A stretch of DNA of 64,000 nucleotides, taken from Pantoea latae (GTDB taxonomy: Bacteria; Pseudomonadota; Gammaproteobacteria; Enterobacterales; Enterobacteriaceae). Position 1 is the first letter of the stretch, and each line of letters starts with the position of its first letter. Positions 30,082-40,016 of this stretch are shown in pieces. The stretch is from contig NZ_MWUE01000027.1 of NCBI RefSeq assembly GCF_002077695.1, forward strand, positions 1 through 64,000, written 5' to 3'. Below the pieces are notes generated by a model. That model had not been told where the DNA came from. It did not search any database and worked only from the letters and a program-made list of their open reading frames with translations. The position numbers and the translations under genes were made by a program.

Positions 30082-31515
30082 ATGTTCAAGAACGCATTTG
30101 CGAACCTGCAAAAGGTCGGTAAATCGCTCATGCTGCCGGTATCGGTTCTGCCGATCGCCGGCATTTTATTAGGTGTCGGTTCGGCTAACTTTAGCTGGCT
30201 GCCGGCCGTGGTTTCCCATGTGATGGCGGAAGCGGGCGGCTCGGTGTTTGCTAATATGCCGCTGATCTTCGCTATTGGCGTAGCGCTCGGCTTTACCAAC
30301 AACGACGGCGTCTCCGCGCTGGCGTCGGTGGTGGCCTACGGCATCATGGTGAAAACCATGGCGGTGGTCGCGCCGCTGGTGCTGCATCTGTCGGCGGAAG
30401 AGATTGCTGCGCATCATCTGGCGGACACAGGGGTGCTGGGCGGCATTATCGCCGGTGCGATAGCGGCCTATATGTTCAACCGCTTCTACCGCATCAAGCT
30501 GCCTGAGTATCTGGGCTTCTTCGCCGGTAAGCGCTTTGTGCCGATTATTTCCGGCCTGGCGGCGATCGTGCTGGGCGTGCTGCTCTCCTTTATCTGGCCG
30601 CCGATTGGTTCAGCGATTCAGGAGTTTTCGCAGTGGGCCGCGTATCAGAACCCGGTGGTCGCCTTCGGTATTTACGGCGTCGTTGAGCGCGCGCTGGTGC
30701 CGTTTGGCCTGCACCATATCTGGAACGTGCCGTTCCAGATGCAGATCGGCGAGTTCACCAACGCGGCGGGTCAGGTTTTCCACGGCGATATTCCGCGCTA
30801 TATGGCGGGCGATCCGACTGCGGGCAAACTCTCTGGCGGCTTCCTGTTCAAGATGTACGGCCTGCCGGCGGCAGCGATCGCTATCTGGCATTCGGCGAAG
30901 CCTGAAAACCGCGCCAAAGTGGGTGGCATCATGATCTCCGCTGCGCTGACCGCGTTCCTGACCGGCATCACCGAGCCGATCGAGTTCTCGTTTATGTTCG
31001 TTGCGCCGATCCTCTACGTTATCCACGCCATTCTGGCTGGCCTGGCGTTCCCGATCTGCATCCTGCTCGGCATGCGTGACGGCACCAGCTTCTCGCACGG
31101 CCTGATCGACTTTATCGTGCTGAGCGGCAACAGCAGCAAAATCTGGCTGTTCCCGGTTGTCGGCATCATCTACGGTCTGGTGTACTACACCATTTTCCGT
31201 CTGCTGATCGTCAAGCTGAACCTGAAAACCCCTGGCCGCGAAGAGACGACCACCGAGTCCACTTCTGCGACCGGCAGCGAGATGGCGGGCAAACTGGTTG
31301 CGGCCTTCGGCGGCAAAGAGAACATCACCAACCTGGACGCCTGTATCACCCGTCTGCGCGTGAGCGTGGCGGATGTGGGCAAGGTTAACCAGAATGAGCT
31401 GAAGAGCCTCGGCGCGCGTGGCGTCGTGGTGGCCGGTTCTGGGGTTCAGGCGATTTTCGGCACCAAGTCCGATAACCTGAAAACCGATATGGACGACTAT
31501 ATTCGCAGCATGTAA
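30082..31515 (+). CDS. ptsG: PtsG, glucose-specific PTS enzyme IIBC
   Basis: 477 aa from ATG 30082, the E. coli length; a longer frame from 30010 is the leader. About ten membrane segments (IIC domain, roughly residues 1-390) are followed by the soluble IIB domain with [13 protein letters not shown], whose Cys takes phosphate from IIA-Glc. It imports and phosphorylates glucose. The leader region CACTCATACTCAGGAGC just before the start keeps the sequence that SgrS RNA pairs with in E. coli, so post-transcriptional control by glucose-phosphate stress is likely. It ends in a clean terminator; fhuE, the E. coli neighbour, is absent. Confidence 0.96.
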   Translation: MFKNAFANLQKVGKSLMLPVSVLPIAGILLGVGSANFSWLPAVVSHVMAEAGGSVFANMPLIFAIGVALGFTNNDGVSALASVVAYGIMVKTMAVVAPLVLHLSAEEIAAHHLADTGVLGGIIAGAIAAYMFNRFYRIKLPEYLGFFAGKRFVPIISGLAAIVLGVLLSFIWPPIGSAIQEFSQWAAYQNPVVAFGIYGVVERALVPFGLHHIWNVPFQMQIGEFTNAAGQVFHGDIPRYMAGDPTAGKLSGGFLFKMYGLPAAAIAIWHSAKPENRAKVGGIMISAALTAFLTGITEPIEFSFMFVAPILYVIHAILAGLAFPICILLGMRDGTSFSHGLIDFIVLSGNSSKIWLFPVVGIIYGLVYYTIFRLLIVKLNLKTPGREETTTESTSATGSEMAGKLVAAFGGKENITNLDACITRLRVSVADVGKVNQNELKSLGARGVVVAGSGVQAIFGTKSDNLKTDMDDYIRSM

Positions 31516-31527
31516 TGCGTAGGTAAG

Positions 31528-31558
31528 AAAAAAGCCCCACATATGCGGGGCTTTTTTT
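31528..31558. terminator. bidirectional terminator between ptsG and the GH105 gene
   Basis: AAAAAAGCCCC-ACATATGC-GGGGCTTTTTTT: stem with A and T tracts on both sides, serving the convergent ptsG and GH105 genes. Confidence 0.9.
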
Positions 31559-31573
31559 ATCTGTGTTTTGCTA

Positions 31574-32713
31574 TCAGAGGTAAACGCGCAAATACTCCGT
31601 CAGGCACAGCAGCGCCATCGCCTGACCATAGGGCATCGAGGTAAGCGGCACGTTGCGGTAGTAGTCGAGGTCGCTGCCCATCGCCGTGCCGAACGACACC
31701 TGTTTCAGCTCGCCATCTTCGTCGATATTGGCCAGCACGCCGCGCAGCGCAGCGATGCCGGTCGGCAGATAGTCGGCGCTAAGATAGCGTTTACGCACCG
31801 CCTTAATAATGCCGTAGGCGAAGCCCGCCGTGGCCGACGCCTCCAGATAGCTCTCAGGATCGTCGAGCAGCGTATGCCACAAACCACTCGGATGCTGGCA
31901 TTCGCGCAGCGCTTTAACCTGGCTCTCCAGCACCTGCTGCAGGAAACGGCGCGTCGCATGCTGCTCCGGCCAGTTCATCATCTCAAGGAAGTCAGGGATC
32001 ACGATGGTGAGCCAGCTGTTGCCGCGCGCCCAGCGCGCGTTGGCAAAATTATGGCGTCCGTCGAAGGTCCAGCCGTGGAACCATAACCCGGTCTGGCGAT
32101 CCATCAGATACTGAGTGTGCAGCAGGAACTGATAGCTCGCCTCCTCAATAAACTCCGGGCGGTCAAGCAGCTGGCCGATTTTCGCCAGCGCCATCACGCT
32201 CATCATCAGCGTATCGTCCCAGAGCTGCTGATGGTTCTCGTTGTTATAGACGATATGCTGCAGGCCGCCTTGCTCGGTGCGCGGCATCTCGTACATGACC
32301 CATTCCGCCCAGCGCTCCAGCACCGGGCGCCAGGCGGCGTTGCCGGTCTCCTCGTAGCGGTAGGCCAGCGTCAGGAAGGGCGCGACGGTATTGACGTTTT
32401 TGGTCGGCATGCCTTCCGCCAGCCGCGCGGCGAACCAGTCGTCGATAATGCTCAGCGTTTGCCGATCGCCCGTCTGCTGGTAGTAGTGCAGCATGCCGTA
32501 AAGGCCAATGCCGTGCGTCCACTCCCAGCCTGCCCAGCCTTTAGTGTCAATCACGCGTCCGTCGTCAAGACGCAGCAGAAATTCTCCCGTTTCGTCGGTG
32601 ATATTCACCAGGTTTTGCGTCAGCTTGTGAATCAGTTGCAACAGCTCCTGGCGCGGCAGCAGAAATTCTGGTTGGCACAAAAGAGCACTCTGTTTCACAG
32701 GAAATACAGTCAT
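31574..32713 (-). CDS. GH105 unsaturated rhamnogalacturonyl hydrolase (RhiN/YteR-like)
   Basis: 379 aa, cytosolic (no signal peptide), alpha/alpha-barrel type. Family motifs: WAGWEWTHGIGLYGMLHYYQQTGD, MPTKNVNTVAPFLTLAYRYEETG, LWDDTLMMSVMALAKIGQL (catalytic Asp region), WFHGWTFDGRHNFANARWARGNSW and EASATAGFAYGIIKAVRKRYL. GH105 enzymes remove the unsaturated uronic acid left by rhamnogalacturonan lyases, freeing rhamnose. It lies 9 bp after the transporter gene on the same strand; this pairing resembles RhiT-RhiN of soft-rot bacteria, so import followed by cleavage of unsaturated rhamnogalacturonide is the likely task (inference). A GH88-type substrate is a less likely alternative. Confidence 0.87.
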   Translation of the reverse strand: MTVFPVKQSALLCQPEFLLPRQELLQLIHKLTQNLVNITDETGEFLLRLDDGRVIDTKGWAGWEWTHGIGLYGMLHYYQQTGDRQTLSIIDDWFAARLAEGMPTKNVNTVAPFLTLAYRYEETGNAAWRPVLERWAEWVMYEMPRTEQGGLQHIVYNNENHQQLWDDTLMMSVMALAKIGQLLDRPEFIEEASYQFLLHTQYLMDRQTGLWFHGWTFDGRHNFANARWARGNSWLTIVIPDFLEMMNWPEQHATRRFLQQVLESQVKALRECQHPSGLWHTLLDDPESYLEASATAGFAYGIIKAVRKRYLSADYLPTGIAALRGVLANIDEDGELKQVSFGTAMGSDLDYYRNVPLTSMPYGQAMALLCLTEYLRVYL

Positions 32714-32722
32714 GGTTCATTC

Positions 32723-34315
32723 CTATCGTTTCAAGGTCGTAGTAAGGGGAGACGCGATCGGACGCGCAGACTTCAGCGGCGGCGCGGCCGGTTTATGACG
32801 GTTAAGGAAGCCGATATTGTTGTTGCCCCAGAGATTCTCATAAGGCATGCCGGCGAGAGTTTCGACGATCTCGCGCGCTTCCGGCGCAATGCGCTCTGGC
32901 AGGACGCGGTCGGCTTCGCGCATTTTCAGCGTTTCCTCGCGCAGCACGGTGTGGGTCTGCAGATTCAGCTTAAAGCGCAGCGATACGATAAATCCGCAGG
33001 CCAGCACGCACAGCGTGCCGAGGCTGAGAATGCCCAGAATGGTGTGGCCAACGCCCGGCGCCTGTGTCGCCTGGCCGGAGACAAAGCCGGAGAGCTGCAG
33101 CACGACGCCGACCAGCATCACCGCGCCTGCCTGAGAGGCTTTGCGCGTCAGGGTCATAATGCCGGCGAAAATGCCTTCGCGGCGCTGGCCGGTGATCACC
33201 TCGTCCACGTCGGCGATATAGGTGTAGGTATTCCACGGCACATAGTTAATGCCGCCGCGGCCCAGACCGGCCAGCGCGGAGATCAGCAGCAGCAGAGAGA
33301 AGTTATCGTTCATGCCCGCATACCAGAGCCCGGCGTAGGAGAGCGCGGCGATGCCGAACAGCACCACCACCAGACGATAGGCCGGCGCGGGTCCCATGCG
33401 GATACAGAGCGGGATCATGCCCATCACGGCGATAAACTGCAGCACCGCCATGGTGCCCATCAGGTTAGAAGCGATCTGCGCGCTCTGCATCAGCACAAAC
33501 ACCACGTACCAGGTAAACACCGCGTTAAACACGTCCTGCGCGATATACCCGCCCAGGTACATGCCAAGATGCTGACGGAAAATACGAATGCGCAGCGTAG
33601 AGGCAAGCTCGACGTAGAGACGCTTCAGATTCTGCATCAGCGTCAGCTGCTGTTTCTCCTCTTCGGCGCGGCGCGACTCTTCGGAGAAGTCGGCAGGATC
33701 GCGTTCCCAGGTGAAGATCCAGACCAGAGTCAATACCAGCGCGCAGATCACCGAGAACACCAGGCTGGCGTAGAAGAAGGAGAGCGGGTTGTCTTTGCCC
33801 AGCGCGCCGATCAGAATGCCCGGCAGGAAGGCGGCGAGAATCGCCGACAGCTGCGCCAGCGCGATACGCGCGCCGGAAAAGCGGGTTTTCTGTTTGAAAT
33901 CGTCGGTCATCTCCGGCACCAGCGTCTCGTAAGGCACCAGGATCATGGTGTAGACCACGTCAAACAGCAGGTAGGTGGCGAGATACCACCAGAATCCCAT
34001 ATCGCTCAGCCACATCAGGCTGTAGCTAAAGACGCAGGGAATGCCGAGCAGGATAAAGAACTTGCGGCGGCCGAAGCGTTTTCCCAGCCAGGTGGAGCCG
34101 AAATTATCGGTCAGAAAGCCCATCAGCGGGCTAACCACGGCGTCGAGCACGCGCGCGGCGGCGAAAATAAAGGTTGCCTGAATCGGACTGAGTCCGCAGA
34201 AGGTGGTGTAGAAGTAAAGTAGCCAGGCGGCGGTCAGCGCCGTGGTGCCTGCGCCGAGAAAATCCCCGGAACCATAAGCCAGATAGTGGCCAAAACCAAT
34301 TTTACGTGAGCGCAT
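32723..34315 (-). CDS. GPH/MFS-family sugar:cation symporter (RhiT-like)
   Basis: 530 aa from ATG 34315, chosen because AAAGGAGC lies 8 bases upstream; the in-frame ATG 11 codons earlier lacks this. About twelve membrane helices. GPH-family traits: GSGDFLGAGTTALTAAWLLYFYTT at the start, AARVLDAVVSPLMGFLTDN and RFGRRKFFILLGIP between helices 2 and 3, VPYETLVPEMTDDFKQKTR. A cytoplasmic tail of about 70 residues follows the last helix. With the GH105 hydrolase it forms a two-gene operon under a KdgR-like operator, suggesting uptake of rhamnogalacturonan oligosaccharides; the exact substrate is inferred from the partner gene. Confidence 0.85.
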   Translation of the reverse strand: MRSRKIGFGHYLAYGSGDFLGAGTTALTAAWLLYFYTTFCGLSPIQATFIFAAARVLDAVVSPLMGFLTDNFGSTWLGKRFGRRKFFILLGIPCVFSYSLMWLSDMGFWWYLATYLLFDVVYTMILVPYETLVPEMTDDFKQKTRFSGARIALAQLSAILAAFLPGILIGALGKDNPLSFFYASLVFSVICALVLTLVWIFTWERDPADFSEESRRAEEEKQQLTLMQNLKRLYVELASTLRIRIFRQHLGMYLGGYIAQDVFNAVFTWYVVFVLMQSAQIASNLMGTMAVLQFIAVMGMIPLCIRMGPAPAYRLVVVLFGIAALSYAGLWYAGMNDNFSLLLLISALAGLGRGGINYVPWNTYTYIADVDEVITGQRREGIFAGIMTLTRKASQAGAVMLVGVVLQLSGFVSGQATQAPGVGHTILGILSLGTLCVLACGFIVSLRFKLNLQTHTVLREETLKMREADRVLPERIAPEAREIVETLAGMPYENLWGNNNIGFLNRHKPAAPPLKSARPIASPLTTTLKR

Positions 34316-34668
34316 ACGGATGCTCCTTTTATTGCCATTGTCATACATCCCTTGTTATCCGGACGACATACTCGGAATAGATAGAAAGTAGAGCCGCAGG
34401 CCAGGGTAAACCTTCGCATTTTCGACAGAGTCCAGGTGTGTCTGGCAAAAATGCAAAGAAAAGGGCGGCGCATTTCTAATTTATAAAACAGCGTTTCATT
34501 TTACAGTAAGGCAAAGCGCTAATTTGCGAAGCGGCGCACAGGGAAAAGAACGCGCAAAAATGGCGCAAAGGCAGGCAGTTAATCAGGGAAAAGTGGCCCT
34601 GAGCTTGAAAGAAATCAAATTCCTCACGCATACTGATCGACTGTCAATCAGGCTTAAGGAATTGCACC
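34316..34668. other. divergent control region of the GH105/transporter operon and hinT
   Basis: 353 bp without a gene. It contains the RBS of the transporter, a KdgR-like operator in its middle, and presumably the hinT promoter on the right. A TATAAA on the minus strand (complement of 34480-34485) overlaps the operator and could be a -10 element with a weak TTACTG -35 at 18 bp. No further open frame or hairpin with a T-tract was seen. Confidence 0.5.
34482..34501. promoter_or_regulatory. KdgR-like operator
   Basis: The 20-mer TATAAAACAGCGTTTCATTT matches the KdgR consensus AATRAAAYRNYRTTTYATTT at 19 of 20 positions (the first base differs). KdgR is the repressor of pectin catabolism in Erwinia and Dickeya. 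The site lies 167 bp upstream of the transporter start and 168 bp upstream of hinT; the GH105 partner makes the operon the sensible target. Confidence 0.68.
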
Positions 34669-35019
34669 ATGGCTGAAGAAACCATTTTCAGTAAAATCAT
34701 CCGTCGCGAAATCCCCGCCGACGTGGTGTATCAGGACGAGCTGGTCACTGCGTTTCGCGACATCTCTCCCAAAGCGCCGACCCATATTTTGATTGTCCCC
34801 AACGTGTTGATTCCTACCGCTAACGACGCCTTGCCGGCTCACGAGCAGGCGCTGGGCCGTCTCTTCACCGTGGCGGCGAAAATCGCGCGCGCCGAGGGCA
34901 TTGACGAAGACGGCTACCGCCTGATCGTCAACTGCAATCGCCACGGCGGTCAGGAGGTGTATCACATTCATATGCATTTGCTCGGCGGCCGTCCGCTGGG
35001 CCCGATGCTGGCCGACTGA
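34669..35019 (+). CDS. hinT: HinT, HIT-family purine nucleoside phosphoramidase
   Basis: 116 aa. It begins [23 protein letters not shown], and the HIT triad [16 protein letters not shown] is near the C-terminus. It hydrolyses AMP-N-phosphoramidates and aminoacyl-adenylates. In E. coli it starts the hinT-ycfL-lpoB-thiK-nagZ-ycfP run, and the same order holds here. Confidence 0.96.
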   Translation: MAEETIFSKIIRREIPADVVYQDELVTAFRDISPKAPTHILIVPNVLIPTANDALPAHEQALGRLFTVAAKIARAEGIDEDGYRLIVNCNRHGGQEVYHIHMHLLGGRPLGPMLAD

Positions 35020-35042
35020 TTTTTTCCACACGGAAGCGAGCT

Positions 35043-35411
35043 ATGCGTCAATGGCTGATGTGCCTGCCGCTCCTGCTGACACTGGCAGGCTGCAGCAGTA
35101 ATAAACCGCAGATCGATACGTCGCAGTCGCTGGTAATGGAGTCGTCTGTGCTCTCTGCCGGCATCATTACCGACGAGCCGGTGGTCGATGAAGAGGATGG
35201 GCAGCAGCGCGCGCGCAGCGTGCTCTATAATCAGCGCGAAACGCCGGTGGTCATCCACTATCGTTACTACTGGTATGACGACAAAGGCCTGGAAATTACG
35301 CCGCGCGAACCGGCGCAAAGGGTCACCGTTCCGGCGCACGGCAGCATTGTCGCCGCTTCCCAAATGGGCAACCTGACGGCCAGCAAGGTTCGTCTCTATC
35401 TTTATCTCTGA
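35043..35411 (+). CDS. ycfL: YcfL family lipoprotein
   Basis: 122 aa. The signal peptide ends in the lipobox LAGCSSNK, giving an acylated Cys near residue 17. The mature part (VLYNQRETPVVIHYRYYWYDDKGLE, VPAHGSIVAAS) is the YcfL/DUF1425 beta-sandwich. Function is not established. Its place before lpoB is conserved. Confidence 0.9.
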   Translation: MRQWLMCLPLLLTLAGCSSNKPQIDTSQSLVMESSVLSAGIITDEPVVDEEDGQQRARSVLYNQRETPVVIHYRYYWYDDKGLEITPREPAQRVTVPAHGSIVAASQMGNLTASKVRLYLYL

Positions 35412-35421
35412 GGATTGCTAC

Positions 35422-36027
35422 GTGATTCGCCGACTCCCTCGTTCCGGAGCGCTGCTGATGGCGCTCATTCTTTCCGGCTGCGTGATTAAACAGCAGCAGC
35501 CTGCGCCCGTTGAACCGACGCAGCCCACCGAACCGACCCAGCCGCAGCCCGTGCCGCAGCCGCAGCCGGTTCCCGAGCCGACGCAGCCGGTGCCGCAGCC
35601 GCCGAAGCTCAAAACCATCAACTGGGACGCCAGCGTACAGCCGCTGGTGGCGCAGATGCTGCGCTCCTCCAATGGCGCCGCGCCGGGCAGCGTGCTGATG
35701 GTAGATCGCATCAAAAACAGCACTAACGGCGCGCTGCAGAGCGAAAAAGCCACCGATGCGATTCAAAACGCGCTGGCCAACAACGGCAAGTTCCAGCTGG
35801 TGACCAACGATCAGCTGGCGCAGGCCAAGCAGACGCTGGGACTCTCGCCGGACGACAGCCTCAACTCGCGCAGTAAGGCGATCGGCCTGGCCCGCACGCT
35901 GAACGCGCAGTACGTGCTCTACAGCACCGCGCAGGGCGATGTGAAAACCCCGACGCTGCAGATGCAGCTGATGCTGGTGCAGACCGGCGAGATTATCTGG
36001 TCCGGCAAGGGTGTCGCCCAGAATTGA
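35422..36027 (+). CDS. lpoB: LpoB, outer-membrane activator of PBP1b
   Basis: 201 aa with a GTG start at 35422 (GAGGATTGCTAC upstream). Lipobox LILSGCVIKQ, then a proline/glutamine-rich linker made of QPxPEPTQP-type repeats (residues about 25-65) that spans the periplasm, then the globular domain ([35 protein letters not shown]). It stimulates the glycan polymerase PBP1b from the outer membrane. Its 3' end overlaps thiK by 17 bp. Confidence 0.94.
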   Translation: MIRRLPRSGALLMALILSGCVIKQQQPAPVEPTQPTEPTQPQPVPQPQPVPEPTQPVPQPPKLKTINWDASVQPLVAQMLRSSNGAAPGSVLMVDRIKNSTNGALQSEKATDAIQNALANNGKFQLVTNDQLAQAKQTLGLSPDDSLNSRSKAIGLARTLNAQYVLYSTAQGDVKTPTLQMQLMLVQTGEIIWSGKGVAQN

Positions 36028-36814
36028 TCGCTGGCTGCGGGATAACCCCCTGTTGGACGGCGCAGGAAACCTGACGCCGCTGCAGGGGCTAAGCGGCCAG
36101 AGCAGCAAGCTGGTGAACGAGCAGGGCACCTTCGTCCTGCGTCCTGCGCCCTGCTCGCCGATCCCCTTTGTCGATCGCCAGCGCGAAGCCCGCCTGCTGC
36201 GCAAACTGCATCCCAGCGGTCTGACCTCGCGTCCGGTCATCGCCGAGGCGCGGCGGCTGGTGCTGCCGTGGCAAGAGGGCGAAGCCCTGTCGCCACACGG
36301 TTTCCAGCAGCGCCGCGAGGAGGTGATCGCGCTGCTGCTGCGCCTGCATCAGCAGCCGCTGACCGGCTACCGGCTGCGTCTGCTGCCGCTGCTGCAGCGC
36401 TACTGGCAGCTCTGTGAGGAGCGCAACCTGCGCTGGCAGCGCGCGCTGCGGCAGCTTGCGCGCAGGGGCGAACCGCGGCCGCTGCGCCTGGCGCCGCTGC
36501 ATATGGACGTGCACGCCGGCAATCTGATTGCCGATGCGCACGGCCTGCACCTGATCGACTGGGAGTACGCCGCGGACGGCGACGTGGCGCTGGAGCTGGC
36601 GGCGCTGTGCGCCGCCGATCCTGAACACGCGGCGCGCTGGCTTGACGCCTATGCGCAGGCGGCTCGCCTGTCGCCTGTGGCGCTGGCGCGTCAGGCGGCG
36701 CGCTGGCAGCCCTGGCTGCGGCTGTTGATGGCCAGCTGGTATCAGCTGCGCGCCGAGCAAGGCGACGACCCACAGCTGCGTCAGCTGGCGCGGCTGAGCT
36801 GGCAACATTTTTAA
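36011..36814 (+). CDS. thiK: Thiamine kinase
   Basis: 267 aa with a GTG start at 36011 inside the lpoB end. It has a phosphotransferase (APH/choline-kinase-like) fold: [10 protein letters not shown] loop, catalytic [16 protein letters not shown] and metal-binding [19 protein letters not shown]. It phosphorylates salvaged thiamine. The N-terminal part is less conserved than the C-terminal half, and the start codon choice is therefore less sure than the identity. Confidence 0.88.
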   Translation: MSPRIDRWLRDNPLLDGAGNLTPLQGLSGQSSKLVNEQGTFVLRPAPCSPIPFVDRQREARLLRKLHPSGLTSRPVIAEARRLVLPWQEGEALSPHGFQQRREEVIALLLRLHQQPLTGYRLRLLPLLQRYWQLCEERNLRWQRALRQLARRGEPRPLRLAPLHMDVHAGNLIADAHGLHLIDWEYAADGDVALELAALCAADPEHAARWLDAYAQAARLSPVALARQAARWQPWLRLLMASWYQLRAEQGDDPQLRQLARLSWQHF

Positions 36815-36849
36815 TTCGCGCGGCGACGACGCCGCGTCAGGAACAGATA

Positions 36850-37893
36850 ATGACGACACAACTTCCCGGCCCGCTGATGCTGGATGTCGAAGGTTTTGAA
36901 CTGGATGCAGAAGAACGCGATATTCTGCAGCATCCCACCGTAGGCGGCGTGATCCTGTTTGCGCGCAACTATCACGATCCGGCGCAGCTGGCCGAGCTGG
37001 TGCGCCAGATCCGCGACGCGTCGCGTACCCGACTGGTGGTGGCGGTGGATCAAGAGGGCGGACGCGTACAGCGCTTCCGCGACGGTTTCACCACGCTGCC
37101 GGCGATGCAGTCTTTCGCGGCGTTGCACGATGCGCAAACCGGCGGCGAGCTGGCGCAGCAGGCAGGCTGGCAGATGGCGGCGGAGATGATCGCCATGGAT
37201 ATCGATATCAGCTTCGCGCCGGTGCTCGATCTGGGCCATATCAGCGCGGCGATCGGCGACCGCTCCTTCCATGAGGATCCGCGGATTGCGCTGGCAATGG
37301 CGCGCCGCTTTATTGCCGGCATGCACGAAGCGGGCATGAAAACCACCGGCAAGCACTTTCCCGGCCATGGGGCGGTGAGCGCCGATTCGCACAAAGAAAC
37401 GCCGCGCGACCCGCGCGATCGGGAGACGCTGCGTCGTCACGATATGGCAATTTTCCAGGCGCTGTTCGACGAAGGTGCGCTGGACGCCGTGATGCCGGCG
37501 CACGTTATCTATACTGAGATCGACCCGCTGCCCGCCAGCGGCTCGCCCTACTGGCTGAAAACGGTGCTGCGTCAGGAACTGGGCTTCGACGGTGTGATCT
37601 TCTCTGACGACCTGTCGATGGAGGGCGCCGCCATCATGGGCAGCTACGCGGAGCGCGCGCAGCAGTCGCTGTCGGCCGGATGCGACATGATTCTGGTCTG
37701 CAACCAGCGCCAGGGCGCGATCAGCGTGCTGGATAATTTGATCGCGATCGGCGCTGAACGCGTGCCGCGCCTGTACCATCGGGGAACTCTTACCCGTCAG
37801 AGCCTGCAGCAGAGCGCGCGCTGGAAGCAGAACGCGCAGCAGCTGAGCAACCTGCAGGCGCGCTGGCTGGAACACAAAGCGTCAGGGAAGTAA
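36850..37893 (+). CDS. nagZ: NagZ, beta-N-acetylglucosaminidase
   Basis: 347 aa GH3 enzyme. [47 protein letters not shown] (mobile-loop His/Asp) and [11 protein letters not shown] (nucleophile Asp) are all present. It cleaves GlcNAc from anhydro-muropeptides in cytosolic murein recycling and so makes the AmpR inducer in species with inducible AmpC. Confidence 0.96.
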   Translation: MTTQLPGPLMLDVEGFELDAEERDILQHPTVGGVILFARNYHDPAQLAELVRQIRDASRTRLVVAVDQEGGRVQRFRDGFTTLPAMQSFAALHDAQTGGELAQQAGWQMAAEMIAMDIDISFAPVLDLGHISAAIGDRSFHEDPRIALAMARRFIAGMHEAGMKTTGKHFPGHGAVSADSHKETPRDPRDRETLRRHDMAIFQALFDEGALDAVMPAHVIYTEIDPLPASGSPYWLKTVLRQELGFDGVIFSDDLSMEGAAIMGSYAERAQQSLSAGCDMILVCNQRQGAISVLDNLIAIGAERVPRLYHRGTLTRQSLQQSARWKQNAQQLSNLQARWLEHKASGK

Positions 37894-37929
37894 TCCGTTC
37901 TCCCGGCGCGCCCAACGCTGAGGAGCATC

Positions 37930-38472
37930 ATGATTATTTATCTGCACGGTTTCGATTCCAACAGCCCAGGCAATCATGAAAAGGTGCTGCAGCTGCAGTT
38001 TATCGATCCTGACGTCAGGATGATCGGCTACAGCACCCGCCATCCTAAACACGATATGCAGTTCCTGCTGAAAGAGACCGACAAGCTGCTGACGCGCGGC
38101 GGCGGCGCCCAGCCGCTGATTTGCGGCGTCGGCCTCGGCGGCTACTGGGCGGAGCGCATCGGCTTTCTCTGCGGCATTCGGCAGGCGATTTTCAATCCCA
38201 ACCTTTTTCCCTTCGAGAATATGGAGGGGAAAATCGACCGGCCGGAAGAGTATCTCGATATTGCCACCAAGTGCGTCAGCGATTTTCGCGAGAAAAACCG
38301 CGATCGCTGCCTGGTGTTTTTGTCGCGCCGCGACGAGGCGCTGGAGAGCCAGCGCAGCGCGCAGACCCTGCATCCTTTTTATGAGATCGTCTGGGATGAG
38401 GTCGAGAGCCACAAGTTCCGCAATATCTCGCCCCATCTGCAGCGCATTAATGCTTTTAAAACATTAGGTTAA
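37930..38472 (+). CDS. ycfP: YcfP, UPF0227 alpha/beta-hydrolase-like protein
   Basis: 180 aa. [18 protein letters not shown] and [17 protein letters not shown] show the alpha/beta-hydrolase-like start and nucleophile-elbow region; the elbow reads GLGG, lacking Ser, so classical esterase activity is doubtful. Role unknown. Last gene of the hinT run; a terminator follows. Confidence 0.92.
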   Translation: MIIYLHGFDSNSPGNHEKVLQLQFIDPDVRMIGYSTRHPKHDMQFLLKETDKLLTRGGGAQPLICGVGLGGYWAERIGFLCGIRQAIFNPNLFPFENMEGKIDRPEEYLDIATKCVSDFREKNRDRCLVFLSRRDEALESQRSAQTLHPFYEIVWDEVESHKFRNISPHLQRINAFKTLG

Positions 38473-38478
38473 ACCGAA

Positions 38479-38506
38479 GGGCGCCTGAATGGCGCCCTGG
38501 CTTTTT
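38479..38506 (+). terminator. terminator after ycfP
   Basis: GGGCGCC-TGAAT-GGCGCCC stem followed by TGGCTTTTTG. Confidence 0.8.
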
Positions 38507-38536
38507 GCGTAATATTCCGAGTTATCCGCAGAGTAA

Positions 38537-38550
38537 TTGATGTGGATCAA
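38537..38550. promoter_or_regulatory. FNR box upstream of ndh
   Basis: TTGATGTGGATCAA is a perfect FNR consensus (TTGAT-N4-ATCAA). It lies 133 bp before the ndh start. In E. coli FNR represses ndh without oxygen; the same logic is expected here. Confidence 0.88.
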
Positions 38551-38682
38551 TTTTGGTATGACCATCTTCCCTGTGCATGCTATTCTGCCCTCAGCAGCGA
38601 TTTTAACTTCGCCAACCCTATGTTTATTAAGGTTTAATTTAACCATTGATTAACTATTGGTTCACATTTTGAGGGGGTCTTG

Positions 38683-39987
38683 TTGACTACATCCATGAAA
38701 AAAATCGTTATTGTCGGCGGCGGCGCGGGCGGGCTGGAGATGGCCACGCAGCTTGGCCATAAGCTGGGCCGTAAGAAGAAGGCCGAGATTATTCTGGTGG
38801 ATCGCAACCATAGCCATCTGTGGAAACCGCTGCTGCATGAAGTGGCGACCGGCTCAATGGACGAAGGCATCGACGCGCTGAGCTATCTGGCGCACGCGCG
38901 TAATCACGGCTTTCAGTTTCAGCTCGGCTCGCTGACCAATATCAACCGCGAGCGCAAAACCATTGAGCTGGCGGAGATGCGCGACGACAACGGCGAAGTG
39001 CTGGTGCCGCAGCGCGAGCTCGCCTACGACACCCTGGTGATGGCGCTGGGCAGCACCTCCAACGATTTCGGCACGCCGGGTGTAAAAGATCACTGCATCT
39101 TCCTCGACAACCCGCACCAGGCGCAGCGTTTCCACAATGAGATGCTGAACCAGTTCCTGAAATTCTCCGCCAGCGAAGGCCGGCTGGAGAAGGTCAATAT
39201 CGCCATCGTCGGCGGCGGCGCTACCGGCGTCGAGCTGTCGGCCGAGCTGCACAACGCGGTGAAACAGCTGCACAGCTACGGCTATAAAGGGTTAAGCAGC
39301 GAGGCGCTCAACGTCACGCTGGTGGAAGCGGGCGAGCGTATTCTGCCAGCGCTGCCGCCGCGCATTTCCGCCGCCGCGCACAGCGAGCTGACCAAGCTCG
39401 GCGTGCGTGTGCTGACGCAAACCATGGTGACCAGCGCCGATAAAAACGGCCTGCACACCAAGGGCGGCGAATTTATCGAGGCGGATTTGATGGTCTGGGC
39501 GGCGGGCATCAAGGCGCCGGACTTCCTGAAGGCGATCGGCGGGCTAGAGACCAACCGCATCAACCAGCTGGTGGTGAAAGAGACGCTGCAAACCACGCTG
39601 GACGACGATATCTACGCCATTGGCGACTGCGCCTCCTGTGCGCTGCCGTCGGGCGGATTCGTGCCGCCGCGCGCCCAGTCGGCGCACCAGATGGCGTCGC
39701 GCGCGATGGAGAATATTCTCGCCCAGCGCAGCGGCAAGCCGCTGAAAGCCTACGTCTACAAAGATCACGGCTCGCTGGTGTCGCTGTCGCGCTTCAGCAC
39801 CGTCGGCAGCCTGATGGGCAACCTGATGCGCGGTTCAATGATGGTAGAGGGGCGCATCGCGCGTTTTGTCTACATTTCTCTCTATCGTATGCACCAGATT
39901 GCGCTCCACGGCTATTTCAAGACCGCGCTGATGATGCTGGTCGGCAGCCTGAACCGCGTGATCCGTCCGCGCCTCAAGCTGCACTAA
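38683..39987 (+). CDS. ndh: NDH-2, NADH:quinone oxidoreductase
   Basis: 434 aa if translation starts at TTG 38683, which matches the E. coli length and lies 5 bases after GAGGGGG; a TTG one codon earlier and an ATG at 38695 are alternatives, the latter too far from the RBS. FAD site [22 protein letters not shown] site [20 protein letters not shown], and [10 protein letters not shown] are present. It is a peripheral membrane, non-proton-pumping respiratory dehydrogenase. Confidence 0.95.
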   Translation: MTTSMKKIVIVGGGAGGLEMATQLGHKLGRKKKAEIILVDRNHSHLWKPLLHEVATGSMDEGIDALSYLAHARNHGFQFQLGSLTNINRERKTIELAEMRDDNGEVLVPQRELAYDTLVMALGSTSNDFGTPGVKDHCIFLDNPHQAQRFHNEMLNQFLKFSASEGRLEKVNIAIVGGGATGVELSAELHNAVKQLHSYGYKGLSSEALNVTLVEAGERILPALPPRISAAAHSELTKLGVRVLTQTMVTSADKNGLHTKGGEFIEADLMVWAAGIKAPDFLKAIGGLETNRINQLVVKETLQTTLDDDIYAIGDCASCALPSGGFVPPRAQSAHQMASRAMENILAQRSGKPLKAYVYKDHGSLVSLSRFSTVGSLMGNLMRGSMMVEGRIARFVYISLYRMHQIALHGYFKTALMMLVGSLNRVIRPRLKLH

Positions 39988-39996
39988 TGTTTGACA

Positions 39997-40016
39997 GGCG
40001 GCGCAAGCCGCCTTTT
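39997..40016 (+). terminator. terminator after ndh
   Basis: GGCGGC-GCAA-GCCGCC followed by TTTT, short but well placed. Confidence 0.65.

Noticed and set aside
32117..34222. 701-codon plus-strand open frame opposite the GH105 and transporter genes
   Set aside because: Antisense shadow; histidine/arginine/glutamine-rich and spanning two clear genes.
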